Assembly (NCBI RefSeq): GCF_964340395.1
Contig: NC_135553.1
Span: 1,527,001 to 1,591,000, forward strand
DNA: 64,000 bases
Direction of reading: 5' to 3'
Origin: Glandiceps talaboti
Lineage: Eukaryota; Hemichordata; Enteropneusta; Spengelidae
Of this stretch, positions 35,625-50,671 are shown in pieces (position 1 is the first letter of the stretch; each line of letters opens with the position of its first letter). The position numbers and the translations under genes are program-made. The notes below the pieces were generated by a model. The model did no database searches, was not told where the DNA came from, and worked only from the letters and a program-made list of their open reading frames with translations.

Positions 35625-36199
35625 GTGAGCTTGGTTTATTTATGAAGTGTAACCTATGAAAGGCAATTATAATTGTAGCTGTTAGTTGTCCCAATAGTCT
35701 TGGCTTAGATCAGTCCAATGTGTTCAGTTCTTTAAAATGGAAAGTAAGAGCTTTTCTCCAGCTAAACACGCAGCTTTCATTTGGAGATGTAAGAATGAGA
35801 ATGTCTCTATTAGGAATATATGTGATTACCAATCCTGGGAATAACAAAGGAAATACTTTGCAATTCTCAATATCTGACAGGTTAAATTCCCACCTGTGCT
35901 AAAGTTAATCTGCACAAGGAATGTGTCACGGATAAACTGGATAGTAGAAAGTACAATGTATGTTCAACTTGGATTATCATAAGTCTTGTAGTATGTTGGC
36001 TTTATTTTCCCCGAATACAAATACGATTCAAAGTTAAATCTGACAGAAAGAACTCTTGCTAACATGAATCATAGAACTTGTACTGAACACTGAAAACTTT
36101 GAAGGGGACAAGAATGAGTGAACAATCCAAACAATACACATCTTACTTATTTCACCCTGCATTATCTGCCAAAATAAAGTGCACCTGACATGTCCTAGA

Positions 36200-39100
36200 A
36201 TGCCATTCTGCCTAATTTTTCATGTATCAAAATAAATGTTTATAAATTATACAAAGTAATCAGTATCTGTATGCACATGTAGTACTAGTATTACTTATAT
36301 AATGATGCACATCATGTATACAACAAGGAAAGTGCCACAGAAATGGTGATGAATGGACTTTCAAGAATGAATACTGAAAACACATTTGTTAAAGTTTAAA
36401 AAATATAAATGGCATACAGCTTTTGATATTTACTGACCCCTATTTATAAAAACCATTATGTATACTACAAAATAATGAATGATGCATCCTTGCAGTTTGA
36501 CTGGTGAGTTCAATTATTTCCATATGATGTATTTTGAGCTTGAAACATACATACATATAACATATAGATACGTACATACGTATGTATGTATGTACGTACA
36601 ACGTTGGCTAACTTGAGCAGGTTTTACTTGTCAATATATCACACTTTAGGATAGTAATTAAGGTTCTGACTTATAATAATAATGAAATAAAATACCTCTG
36701 ACTTTAGGTTGCACTTGAGTAAAAATACTGTGAACACTATATAAGTGTGTACATGTTTGGTTGAATGACGTCAAACTGTAGCCAAAGAAACTATGAAGTA
36801 AAAGGGCTAGCAGTATTGCCATCTATTAGCTAATTACACTCCCACAGGGATGAAATTGGTAGTATGCCATTTCAAACTAGAGCAGCCTAAATGTTAAAGA
36901 TCACGGTACATTCAATGCACAAACACAACAATGTAGTTATGATTTTCAATCAACAGGACTACACATAATCAATTTCATTTCAATTTCTAAGGGTAATATT
37001 GAAATATGACTTTTGAAATGAACTCTGGAAATGCTTGGTCATTGAAATTTGAACTAGTGTTCTGAATGTACTAATCCTGACACACTTTGCCTATCTATAG
37101 ACATTTGTCTTCATTGTAAACACTGTAGTCCAGAGACTTCGATTTGACATACTGACTTGACAGTATAGCCCAGAGACATGGCTATTTAGCCCATACACTT
37201 GGCTATTTAGCCTAGAGACTTGGATATCTGACTTGACACACTGGCTCATGTTCTGGTGAATGACAACATCAAGCAGATAGCCAAGTCACTGGGTTATCGC
37301 TCACTGTTTAGTTTAACTATGAAATAGCAGTCTATAATAGTGAACATGACAAGTCAATGGACTAAAAATTATCAAGACTGCCAGGTCCAGATGACCATAG
37401 TACTGCTGATTCATATCACAACAATTGAATGCAGAGGCGGCATCTTTCTGATCCTCTAAGTAGGTGATAGAACCGTACTAATAAATATTATCTGAGCTAA
37501 GTTTTTACATCTGCATGCAAAGCACATGAGATAGTCATTTGTATGCCAACCTAGGGCAATTTAGTCAGAGGCCCTTGCAGTTTTAACATACTCTATATCA
37601 TGTGCAGAGTGTACAAGAGTTTTACAATCAGAAGTATGACTGAACAGTAAAATTTAACCAAAGACCCTTGACACAGCATTTATTTCCCCTCTTTTCTTAA
37701 AAGAAATCCACATCATTTCATTGAATCGGTCAGTATAGTTCTGAAATATACAGAAATACAAAGTGATTTTCCAATTATAATTGTATTTGTTTGCCTCACC
37801 GAAATGTTCCACTATGACATCATACACACATACCAAAATACATTTGAACACTTAGTCTAAGGCATCATTACATGTAATGTATAGATGGAAAAGTAAAAGC
37901 TATTTCAATTTGCATACCGCTGTAACTTTATACAGTACACAGTATCTAAGGTGTCTCAGAGTGCACACTAAATGTGTGATTTCCATCACCCAAGGCTACG
38001 ACAAGAATTTCATTTGGTAATTTTCTCCATAACTGCAATTACATTGACACTTTACACGCCATAAGTGCCCAAGAATGCTGCAATAGAGATCTGTTCCAAA
38101 TCTTATTGGATATCTTGCATGTGTTGCTCAAAATAATATAAAATAACATCAACCAAAGCCAAAAATACAACTTCGTTCCAAGATAAACAAATGTTTTATG
38201 TTTGTGTAGAGATTGATGTACGGCTTCCAGCTATTAACAACAGATGAATTGGAGCCATATAGCTAAGGTTTTACATGACCTTACAATTAACCAATAAGTT
38301 TACTAATTAATAGAACCCCTGATCTAGGTATTGCTCTAGGGATTTTTTTTTTGTGTGTATGTATGTTATTATTTGTAACTCTACAAAATGAAGCATTTTA
38401 AAGCCCAGGTCAGATTAGGATAAAAATTCTAAGTGTGTGAAAACAATTTCTTAGCAAAGCTATAGAAAAAGTTCAAAATCATATATACACCTTATATCTC
38501 CATTGGTAAGATAACGTGACTAATATGAGAACTTGGGATTGAATCCCAGGCCTTTAAAACAAACAGAGCTCAGCTCAGTTAATGTATGAAATACGGTTTG
38601 TGATTTAACCACTTTGAATATATTACAAGTGCCTAGAAGCATACTAAAATGTACTCTGGCAGCCTGTCACATCTCCCAACCAAAGAGGGTGATGTGTGAA
38701 TCATCCCCCTAAAATAGACATGACTGAAATTTTACCTAATTTAGTTATTCTTGTAGAACATGACAGACTGAATTCCAAAACAGTTTATGTACATGTATCA
38801 TGTCAACTGTCATTTGTATTTTTAGTTCCATGATATATTATGAATGAGCTGATGATAAAAGTTGACAACTTGTTCTGTTCACTTCTAATAATAAAGATTA
38901 ATAGAAAACATATCTACTTCAACATTATTACCTTATACATAATGAACTCTTTAAAGTAGATTTTTCTGTGTAGCTGTTATATAAATATCCATAATAATTT
39001 AACTATTAGTCACCTGATCACTATGGATACTTAAGAATCATTTTGTTCTGTTTTTACAATTCTTTCTAAACAAAACTATCATTTTAAAGTGGTGGGTATT

Positions 39101-40600
39101 ATTTCGGGAATTTTTAATAATTGTACCAACTTTATTATGTTTTTTCTACTTGAAAAAACTATGTGGATCAATATAGGAAATCATCTATGTTTGTAACTTA
39201 TGATTGTGAAATACTAAAATAATGTGTATATATTTGTTATAGTATGCACAGGAAGTGCTTTGTGAACAAACTAAATGAGAAACAAGTAATTGCTTTGAAT
39301 TACAAATACATCCAAGTAATCAAACTATTTATGCATGGTCAGGTTTCACCATATTTTTTTGTTTGACTCAAATTCATAATATTACATGCTGTGAGGATTT
39401 ATCTGTATATTTGGCCCTATCATTGATAATGTCACACCTTATACAGACAATACACAATAAAGTGTTCCTATAAAAAGGCAGTCTTTAACTAAAAGCTACA
39501 CATAATCTACTATGACTCCAAATTCTATTTCTGTACAACTTCACGTTTATCGGAAATGTAATGATGTAAGTTAAATAAAGACTACCATGGCAACACAATA
39601 TGTTACATGTGCATACTCATGCGGATAATATGACCGTAACCATAGTGACTCAGTGGCTTGTTTTATTTGTTGAGGTAATTCTCATTTAACGGCTGTGACA
39701 CAGCTAAGGAAGATACCATTCATTATTAATACATTGTAGAACACTCCTGACAGTTGTCATTGGTTACCTTCATACACGTTAGATTCTTACATCCATAGAC
39801 ACGATATCGTCATCAGTACTCACAGTTGCACAACAGTTTATGTATAGAAATCACACAAAATTAACATGAAAGTAATTTGGTTTGCTATATTACATGTTGT
39901 ATTTGTGAATGGTTACTACTTCAGGCTTTCAACTCTACACAACAAATGACACGCTTTCATGCCTCACGCAAACCACGCTGAATGCGGTTAAATAAAAAAT
40001 ATGGCATTCTTTATAAACTCGTCATGTTTACAGGTAGTACATCACGACACTGTGTATCCACATCACTGATTCTGCGGGGCTCTAAAGTAATGAGTCAAAA
40101 TATTCAAACTTGTCATTATTTTTCATAAATTACATGTATGCTTGTGGAAGATGACTTATATAATTACCAATATTTTTTCATCATTCAGCCAGCAAAAGAT
40201 GTGTGACCTAGGGGTATTGTAACTACATCTTTTGACTTGCAGTGACGAGGCCCCCTTAGGTTACTCATATTTTCTTTGGCTGAACTGAGAAAATTTTTTT
40301 GAGGGATCCTGGAATCAATGTTCCTTCTTATGATAGCCAAATTTTGTGAGTCAAAATGATAAAAACTGGCATTTCTTGTGAGTCACCACATAGTAAGAGA
40401 TAGGGAACACCAAATTTTGGTGCGTCACTAGAAATTGTGTGCGTCAGTGGTGCGTCAAATTGGCTTAGAGGGCACACTGCCTGGAATGATATAAAAATAT
40501 ATATTATGTAGTACTAGTTTCTTAGCGACAACAATCTTTTGAACAAACTTTAGCTTAAAATGTGAAGATTTAAGAGTACTGATGAACTGAGAATTTCAGT
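36200..40600. other. long repeat-poor intron stretch
   Basis: I see no gene, no sizeable array and no clear transposon. Minor items are a palindrome of tacgta/tatg steps at 36569-36600, loosely repeated gacttgg/agcccagagac units at 37130-37230, and a tRNA-like gggattgaatccc at 38537-38549 without a supporting cloverleaf. Confidence 0.45.
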
Positions 40601-40610
40601 TTATCTGGAA

Positions 40611-41115
40611 CCCCCCCCCCCCCCCCCTTTGGTTCATGTCTTAAACATGTTGTACATCTAGTGTGGCTCCAGGTGTGTGGCCAAACATAGTATCAGTTCA
40701 GCTCACAATGGTACCTAAATACAGTTAAATTTCTGAAAATATTGTAAAATGTATGCAAATATGTATAATTTTAAGTAAATACCTGCAAATCTATGCAAAT
40801 ACACGTAGTTATGCAAATACTTGTAGATATATGCAAATATATGTAGAATGATGTAAATACTTGTAAATCTATGCAAATATATGTAGAGTTATGAAAATAC
40901 TTGTAAAGCTATGCAAATATATGTAGAATTAAGTAAATACTTGTAAATCTATGCAAATATATGTAGAGTTATGCAAATACTTGTAAAGCTATGCAAATAT
41001 ATGTAGAATTATGTAAATACTTGTAAATCTATGCAAATAAGTGTGATTTTGTGTAAATACCTGCAAATCTATACAAATATATGTAGAGTTTTGGAGGCAC
41101 TTGTAAATCTATTTA
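40611..41115. repeat. poly-C run and 40-bp minisatellite
   Basis: Seventeen C residues at 40611-40627. From about 40742 to 41115, units of about 40 bp combine atgcaaatatatgtagagtt and atgcaaatacttgtaaatct, becoming irregular at both ends. Confidence 0.85.
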
Positions 41116-43466
41116 CAAACTACATTTAAATTTATGGACAACTGCAGTTCACATTTGACATAGATTTTCCTCTGAGAGTTGACATTCAAGGTTCATGGAT
41201 ATAGATAAGATCCATACATTTACATTGTCTTTTGATCATTACTTAGTCTAGTTGAATTCAAGCATACATACATGTACATGTATCTACAAGACATAAATCA
41301 GTCGACTCCACATCCAATGCCAGATACTACATACCAAAATAATCTAGTCCTGATATCACATCCACTTCTACAGAATGTACATAACAGTACATGGAGTTTT
41401 AGTCAACAAAGGCTATAAAATCAGTGACATGACATCCAATGATTACAAGGGAACCCCTATATAAGAACTGGATCAAAATTGTAAAACATACTCTCAAAGG
41501 GAAGATATTCTGTGAGCACAATTTTCTTACTCACAAATAGTTTTTACATTAAAATCTCATTTGGTATTAAAATTGATTTGATTGTAGGTGTTTAATGACG
41601 TCCTCTTGTACATGTTAGTATTGTTATATTGTGCACTATATAATTCTATACATTAATGTGGTCTAGATATGCATAATACATGCACCAATCCAATATCTTT
41701 CTAGGATTTTTCAGCAGCTGCAGTTTTTCAATAGTTGCATACAATTCATATCATTCAAATAAGGTATATTTGTACACAACATATTACAGACTTTACGCAT
41801 TCACTCAACTGTTTTGCAATCACTGCCACCCAGATTTTTATCATTTCACACAAAAGAATAGTTAAAAAAATATTTTATTGAAATAAAAAATCTAAAAAAA
41901 ACACAGAGACTTGAGCAAGTATACTTAAGGTTGTGAAATTTCTTGACATAACAAATGTAAACATACAAGGTTATGAATTTACTGACTGAAGTGTGTCATA
42001 GCTAGATATCAATTTGTCATTGTACATGCAACATATATCTAGGCACCTCAAAGTCTTCTTGCTCATTTTTGTGGTAGAAGTTCAGGCAGGTGTGGTGTTC
42101 TTACAAATGTAAATGTATTCTAGACATGTCTTTAAGTACTAGTGACATCTACATGTACATGTACATCATATACATATATGGAAATGAATATATATTGTAT
42201 ACATTAGGTCTCCCACACCTTTGTAAAATATATTTAAATACACACATCTTAATACAGAGAGCTAAAAAGATAGTCCTTTGAGATAAACTTTCAGAGATGT
42301 GAGATGTACAAGATTGAGACTACCGCATCACAAACTATTGCTAGTCCTCATACAAAAATGTATGTCTACAGTATACCCACCTACCCTTGTAGCTGTCACT
42401 GTCCTGATTACATGTACTACATGATGTATAAACCATGTATATAGATATACACTACTCGCTGTAATTTGAGGTTGATTCACAATCTAAGAATTGAGTCTCG
42501 TTTAGCACCAAATGAGACATGTGTGTGTCATACAGCACCACTTTATTCATTATTCAATATTCATTTGAAAATCACTCAGACTCGACTACTTCTTACATAA
42601 AATCACTTTATTCATCCATTCATTCATTCATTTGAAAATCACATCTAGACATAAACTAGAAGTTATTAGCAACATCAACTTGAAAAGTTTCACCAATTTC
42701 AATCAGACAGATATTCTTCTACAACACCCACGCAATCTCAGCAATGACCATTCATTTTGTTGCTGTATCATCAAACACTTATTGTAGAAAGGTACACTTC
42801 GACTACATGTACATGTCTTGCATGAATCATCACTGTGGTGTCACACATTTGAGTTTAAGTCAAGCTACATGTAATAGTATTAAACTGACACAATTTGCTT
42901 GTCAAGTCTCATTTCCTGAATAGCCAGGAATTTGTCAACTGACACACACAAACCTGTATATACGTACAACCAACATTTATATATGGTATTTTTTCAAAGT
43001 AATGTAATACTTCAAAGTTACTCTTTCCCTCTTTTTGTCTGGCCGTTTATTCTCTACATTGTATATGTACAAGTACAAACCTTTTTAAGTACACATGTAC
43101 ATACATTGTAGGAGAAGTTATCAACTATGTGCCATCTATTAGAGCCAATGTACATAGGAGAAGTTATCAGCTACATGCATGTGCCATCTATTAGAGTCAA
43201 TTTGATGTGCCATTGCTGTATAGTATCATTTCTTGTGATGGGCCACAATTTGCTGCTCCATATCCCTTACTACATGTACGCAGTGAACCATGTTAAGAAA
43301 ACTGTGTTTTATCTTTTTGACCTACAAAATCTTGTCTTTTCTTAGAGGGACATACAATGTAACTACATAGTCATCAAAAGTACAGCACATACCATTACGT
43401 CATGTACAACAACAAAGATGACTACATAAAAGTTACACAGTACAACTCAGTTAACTACATATCCCA
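41116..43466. other. intron DNA with small duplications only
   Basis: Short duplications: ttcatttgaaaatcac blocks at 42560-42645 and taggagaagttatca...gtgccatctattagag blocks at 43110-43198. TACATGTA strings are frequent. No gene is supported. Confidence 0.45.
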
Positions 43467-43533
43467 TAATCCCACCAAACACCAAGGCAATCTGTCTGAC
43501 TTTAAGTTGTTTACACACACATGTGCATACAAT

Positions 43534-43576
<43 letters not shown>

Positions 43577-43632
43577 TTCTTGATGCTTATAACACTTCTG
43601 AACTACTTAAAATTCAGATGTGCTAAAAAATC
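43467..43632. repeat. CA-bearing interspersed repeat, copy 2
   Basis: Shares caccaaacaccaaggcaatc, gactttaagttgtttacaca, a (CA)n tract (43533-43575) and an attcagatgtgctaaaaa end with 33421-33585. Only the last module is present here. Confidence 0.7.
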
Positions 43633-44344
43633 GAAGTCACCTAAATCTAATATTCACTAAAAGTATAAATAGAGTTAAAATAATCTAATACAATTTTACA
43701 AGTCAAAGAAATGTACATGTAGTGACATCACATGACAGCTTTTCCTCACACTATTTTTAGTTCACTGATTTAAGATGTAGATGGAGCCTGAGACCATACT
43801 TCCTGGCTATCTGAGCCTGAGACCATACTTTTTGGCTATCTGTGTCTGCTACACCCTTTAACTATTAGATTGTGAAGGAGTGTACTGCAGTCACAGATCC
43901 AGCAATGTAGGCAGACTAGGAACACTTAAGTCTTAAAATTTGAAGGAGGGGTTGGCTATCAAGCTAATAAAGATGACCTTTCACATTTCAAGCAACATTA
44001 AATTGATTTATCGACCATTTAATGAAATAATGTTCATCTGTGAATAGAATTCTCTCTCTATAAGAACTATATGACTACTGATCTTAAATGGTACAATCTA
44101 GGTAGTGACGTATTTACATGTACATGTAGGTCAGAGAATAGATATTAAAAGTACACTACACACCATCAAAGTCCAGTACAATGCTACAAAGTTGACTACA
44201 TATATTATACAGGAAGACAACATACATGTAGACTACACAGTACAACTACATACATGTACACTATACACTACGTCTACATGCATTATGCAGTAAGACAACA
44301 CAGTACTACTACATAGACAACACAGTACAACTACATAGACAACA

Positions 44345-45427
44345 CAGTAGCATTGTACATTGTATCTTTATAAACACAGTAGCATTGCATTGTACATTGT
44401 ATCTTTATAAACACAGTAGCATTGTACATTGTATCTTTATAAACACAGTAGCATTGTACATTATTATTATTATTATTATTAGACTTTATTTAATCTCGAT
44501 AGACTGTTGAGCCAGTGGCTCTTCTCACAGTGTCGAGAAAAACATTAAAATATATACAATATATACATTAAATACTGCACACATCAAATGAGGACAAAAC
44601 AAGCAAAATATAATAGGTACAATAACAAAATAGACGAACATTGTATCTTTATAAGCACAGTAGCATTGCATTGTACTTTGTATCTTTATAAACACAGTAG
44701 CATTGTACATTGTATCTTTATAAACACAGTAGCATTGTACATTGTATCTTTATAAACACAGTAGCATTGTACACTGTATCTTTATAAACACAGCAGTATT
44801 GTACATTGTATCTTTATAAATACAGTAGCATTGTACATTGTATCTTTATAAACACAGTAGCATTGTACACTGTATCTTTATAAACACAGCAGTATTGTAC
44901 ATTGTATCTTTATAAACACAGTAGCATTGTACATTGTATCTTTATAAACACAGTAGCATTGTACATTGTATCTTTATAAACACAGTAGCATTGTACACTG
45001 TATCTTTATAAACACAGCAGTATTGTACATTGTATCTTTATAAATACAGTAGCATTGTACATTGTATCTTTATAAACACAGTAGCATTGTACATTGTATC
45101 TTTATAAACACAGTAGCATTGTACATTGTATCTTTATAAATACAGTAGCATTGTACATTGTATCTTTATAAACACAGTAGCATTGTACATTGTATCTTTA
45201 TAAATACAGTAGCATTGTACATTGTATCTTTATAAACACAGTAGCATTGTACATTGTATCTTTATAAACACAGTAGCATTGTACATTGTATCTTTATAAA
45301 CACAGTAGCATTGTACACTGTATCTTTATAAACACAGCAGTATTGTACATTGTATCTTTATAAACACAGCAGTATTGTACATTGTATCTTTATAAACACA
45401 GTAGCATTGTACATTGTATCTTTATAG
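44345..45427. repeat. 32-bp satellite array
   Basis: Roughly 28 copies of acattgtatctttataaaca plus cagtagcattgt, very uniform. A recurrent variant block with cagcagtattgtac appears about every few units, indicating higher-order duplication. A retroelement fragment interrupts the array at 44463-44637. Confidence 0.95.
44458..44642 (-). mobile_element. non-LTR retroelement end inserted in the satellite
   Basis: A 175-bp insert (44463-44637) breaks one 32-bp unit and is flanked by acatt on both sides (44458-44462 and 44638-44642), the probable target duplication. Read on the minus strand it ends in attaaataaagtc followed by a (TAA)n tail, which fits a severely 5'-truncated non-LTR element. Confidence 0.8.
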
Positions 45428-45965
45428 GAGCTATTAAAATGCTACTTTAGACAAAATGTACACTGTATTTATGTCCAAGTAAAATACTAAAAGATACTGC
45501 TTTCATTAGAAAATGTATCAAATATCTTATAATCCTTACAAAAGACTGGTTGTCAGTTGGTAATATGGTACAGTAATCAATATAAGGATGCCATATCACA
45601 TATGTGTATATATATCATAACATGACCAGATGACCATCCTTTTTATCAGTTCTTAGACATGTTTGAAATGGTTGCAGTGTTTCTGTTCTGAGCCAAAGTT
45701 TATGAACAATCTGAGTTCTTAGGTACTTTTCATTTTATCTTGTTTACTCTCTACAGCTAGCTAGGTTTAAATTTCCTAAGAAAAGATGTCTATTTCTAAA
45801 GGACACAAAAGTGCAACCTGGTGAGCCAGTAAGTCAAGTCAGATAGCCAAATCCCTGGGCTACCCCCAACCTGGGTTACCAGAAACCCCTTCCCGCTACC
45901 CCCAACCTGGGTTCTCACATTAAAGGTAAACCACATATATTTACCAGAAACCCCCTCCCGCTACC

Positions 45966-46343
<378 letters not shown>

Positions 46344-47949
46344 ACCACCACCAGTGTTCTACATCTTTGGTAATTATGCAGAATCTTTAGTAACCCAGAT
46401 TTTCCTCCCGGTTATCAGTCTTCAAAAATATCAGTTACAAATAATGTACTACATGTACATGTACAATGTATATCACAGGCGTTTATAGCTTTCTGCACTG
46501 TCAGCTTTTCTACTAGTCCCCCCAGGCTATTGATAAAACTCATAACTGCTTTTATACTAGTACCCCCCAGGCTATTGATAAAACTCAAACCACCTCATAA
46601 CTCCTTTTCAAACTAAATTTGATGAATTATATTATAACCTTTTAACAAAGAATCATCTAGTTGTCCATCAATGTCGACATTTTGCTCCTAGCTACGTTGT
46701 AAAGTAGCACCATATTAACTGGTAAAATACAGCAAGAATCAATTACACAGGACAGACTTTAGAGATTTTACACTGGGGAAATGATGGACACTGAATAACA
46801 CATTCACAGCTACACAACATTGATCTTGCTAATTATAAATATACAGAGCAACTTTCCAACATCTTTATAGTATCTCACCAACCTCTGTTAAAAAGTAAAA
46901 GGGTACATTCCAATTTCCATGACAACAATTTTAAATGTAATCACACAAGTACATTTTTTTCTGATGGTTTAAAGATCGCTGTCGAGTGGAAATATGGCAA
47001 GTCTATATGGATATCTGCATTGAATAGTTGATGTACAATGTACACATATTTATGCCATAAAACGTGTAGTTATGGATCGCAAATTGTTGTAAAATATATT
47101 TATGCAAATTTTACCACCTGTTACTTCCTAGCCTCAACTAAATACTGACACTGCATTGACACTGTCACTGTGTGGTAAATGTGACCATATTAATTTTAAT
47201 ACATATATTTTTTCTGTCCTGCCACACACGGCAAAATAGTGACAATACTGGGATATATTTCTGGATGTTGTTTATGTGAGGGTGGGAACTTTTTAATACT
47301 TTGACTTACCATTGTGAAATATTACACTTGTATATTTCATGTATATATGACTATTAATTCAACTATATTATTCATAACACACAATAACAGTTACTACCTT
47401 CTGCACAAATAGTACATTTTTTAATTAAACAGCAGTGAAAATAATGTAGGTTTCAGTGTACAAGTTTACACACCATCAATATAGATAATCAAATACATGT
47501 ACATGTACATACATTTTATGAGAAGTTCTTTGAACTTTGTAGTCAAACATCAACTCAGGTCAGATACACACACCATACACACTCAAATTTCGTGAAAAAA
47601 ATATATGTAAGCATAACACATAAAGTGGAAATTCATGTAAAACCATTTCACTAATATCTACAGAATGATTTGTTTATTATTTTGTATCTGCCTAAACTAA
47701 TACCATCAACATCTGTTCCTTCAGTCTATTCAAACTATAAGGACAGCAGATGTCTCCTTTTAATGACACCATAATCTTACTCTTCTTTACCTGACCTGGT
47801 ATGACCTAGAAACCAAAGTCTGTTTAATTTTATCTATACCAAATATAAAACCCAATATGAAGTGTATCAGTCTTTATGACCATCAATACTGACTGTCTCC
47901 TGCATTCTAGCCAGCTTGTCTAATCATGGGAGTTTGTGTTGCTTCTAAG
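46344..47949. other. intron DNA without a recognised gene
   Basis: One short duplication, caggctattgataaaactca, at 46524-46590. No other structure is supported. Confidence 0.45.
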
Positions 47950-47954
47950 AGTGT

Positions 47955-48420
47955 ACATGTACATGTAGATATGCTTGCATTTTAGTAAACCAGACTAATG
48001 ATGTGAGTTTATGTCGTCTTCAAGAGTGTGTATGCTTGCATTCTAGCAAACCGGACTAATGATGTGAGTTTACGTCGTCTTCAAGAGTGTGTATGCTTGC
48101 ATTCCAGCAAACCGGACTAATGATGTGAGTTTATGTTGTCTTCAAGAGTGTGTATGCTTGCATTCTAGCAAACCAGACTAATGATGTGAGTTTATGTTGT
48201 CTTCAAGAGTGTGTATGCTTGCATTCTAGCAAACCAGACTAATGATGTGAGTTTACGTTGTCTTCAAGAGTGTGTATGCTTGCATTCTAGCAAACCAGAC
48301 TAATGATGTGACTTTACGTCGTCTTCAAGAGTGTGTATGCTTGCATTCTAGCAAACCAGACTAATGATGTGAGTTTATGTTGTCTTCAAGAGTGTGTATG
48401 CTTGCATTCCAGCAAACCTG
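47955..48420. repeat. 61-bp minisatellite
   Basis: About seven and a half copies of gtgtgtatgcttgcattcta, gcaaaccagactaatgatgt and gagtttatgttgtcttcaag plus a, with few substitutions. The last unit diverges after gcaaacctgg. Confidence 0.95.
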
Positions 48421-49089
48421 GCTCTTTAGTTCTTCATAATAGTTTATGTTACCTCCGAGAGTCTGTCCTTTTGCATTCTAACAAACCTTGATTGCACTGC
48501 AGCACATAATGTAAGTTTACATGTACATACCCTCCATGACATGAAATATGTACATTATGTAACCTTGCCTTATTTCTAAGCATCTAGTGAACCAGGAATA
48601 TCATGTGTAGATTGTACCTACTTCCCTACCACCAGCAAAAACAAAAATTGTATGCATCCATTTTCAAATAACTTGACACAAATCTTTAAATATTAGTTAC
48701 CCAGTTACAAGAGTACATACATGTAATTAGTCAGCAAATCTAAGTATTTAGTGCAGAGACTGTTACAATGTACATATTTTTATACATACATGTATACTGC
48801 TGTGTCCTTATCATTCATAAAAAAATCATTGAAATGTGATTTTGGGAGTTTTTGCCTACTTCAAAGAATTGCAGTCTTGGTGGGCAGATGGCTGAATGAC
48901 GTACAGAAATGTTACCATGGTAACAGTAGCCTCTGGTTTCATCTTCTATATCTCTGCTCGGAGTAAAAAATGTTATGACTGCATAAAATGTCATGGTAAC
49001 TACTACAAGTGTTGAATTATCGTCACGGAAACCACTTAGCATTGTATTATCTTTATTTGAAATTCTTGGCAATATCTGAGATTAAGCTA

Positions 49090-50220
49090 ATCACCCAAGC
49101 AATGTTTCAAAATTGAAATGTTTCATTTTCATTGGTTCACTTCCTTTCTGTTTTACCAAGACTAAATTCAGTGACTGTAGCTTTACTGTTTTGCATTTTT
49201 CTCAAGATATTAAACTACACTGCAAAAACAAGAAAACCTTGACAAAATATGATAAATATAAGTGCTTGATATGGAGACTGCCTGAACTTTTTGTACCAGC
49301 AGACAGAAGAAAACTGAAAACATATCACGTGACTACTTGTAAGAAAAGTGAAGGGTTTCAGAAGTTCAAGGACAAGCTGTTTATTTTATATGGTTCACTA
49401 CAGTACTTGTTTGTGTACATTCACTCAAATCTCAGCTGTTTGTTATTAGCATTTATAGTACGATCAGTCTTATCATTATTGCACTCACATTGTCAAATCA
49501 ATATGTTTTTGTATAAATACCTAATTTGGACCGTGTATCAAATATAGCCCTATCTCTACCTGAACTGAGCTGAAACCAATGCTTTGCTTAAATGAGCTGT
49601 TAGTACCTGGGTTTGCTGCACAGCGAGTGCCGTGGTTTGCCAAGCTGATGAGCGCAATCTTAGTAACTATATCATTATGGCATGTAGAAATGCTGATAAT
49701 GGATGCAGTCTCTATTATTTTATTGTAAAGCCCCCAAATGGAGAAGATTAAAAAGCCATTTGAGTAGTTTTTACAGTAGGAAGGGAAAGTTTATCGATGA
49801 TGAGGTAAATCCTTCCAATCCAATTTTCAAGGTTTGATTGGAGCTTGTTACATGTACTACACTGCTGTCTGTGAAAGGCAAAGTGAGGTGAATTAGAGAA
49901 CAGACTAGAAACGTCTATTATATTGGGTGTGAATGAGGCTCTTAATCCTTCGTCCTACTGTCACTGTCACCCTTCAAGCATGGCTTTTGTTTTAAACTCT
50001 CTTTGAACACTGCTGAACGTTGTGCAAAATGATATTTCGAGTCTTTACGTTTTTTTGCAAATGACTCAAAGAGTTTCTATTGGAAAAGGTCAAAGGTTAG
50101 CAAATGTAGTCTATGACTGGCAACAAACCGTCATGCAGTCAGAATCAAAATCACTGCAGTTTCAGATGAGTTATGCTCAGTTGAAGTTGTTTGTTCCTGG
50201 CAACCTTTATTTATGAATAT
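49090..50220. other. repeat-free segment inside intron 1
   Basis: No tandem repeat or TE-like structure is visible over about 1.1 kb, unlike its surroundings. It contains a 144-codon plus-strand frame (49113-49547) with no recognised motif and an average composition for this DNA. It could hold a conserved regulatory element, but only a cross-species alignment would tell. Confidence 0.25.
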
Positions 50221-50306
50221 ATAATAAGTGATTTTTAAAAGGATTTTGACATGGGATTTCAAATATTGTGAGATTATTGGGTTTTTTTCATTGGGTATTA
50301 TTATCA

Positions 50307-50671
50307 AAGTGGTCATATGGATGAGGATTGGGTATTTATTGTGGATTTTTAAATTTTATAAAAACAATTTTATCATTGCTTCCTACTTGAAAAATCAATG
50401 CAAAACAACACATTCCAAGTCTGTGTTTGTAATTCAGTACAATGCAGAAAGCTGAAAACTGTGTAAATAGTTTGTTATTGTACATGTATGTACAATAACA
50501 TAGATTTCATACATTATTACTGTTTTGCAATTTATTGAGTTACAAACAAGGACTATGTAAACAAGGTATATGTTGTGTCACATTGATTTTTCAAGTAGGA
50601 CACCATGATAAAATTGTTTTATATATTAAAAATTCACAATAAATACCAAATCCTCATCCACATAGCTACTT
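50307..50671. mobile_element. foldback MITE, copy 2
   Basis: The same family as 23139-23474, aligned end to end: aagtggtcatatggatgagg at the start and a complementary end at 50671. The centre has its own extra palindrome, gtacatgtatgtac. Frames inside it are not genes. Confidence 0.85.

Noticed and set aside
38495-38560. tRNA-like sequence with gggattgaatccc
   Set aside because: Only a B-box-like hairpin is convincing; no A box or cloverleaf.
49113-49547. 144-codon plus-strand frame
   Set aside because: It is the longest non-repeat frame in the intron, but it has no domain, no Kozak or splice evidence, and ordinary intron composition.
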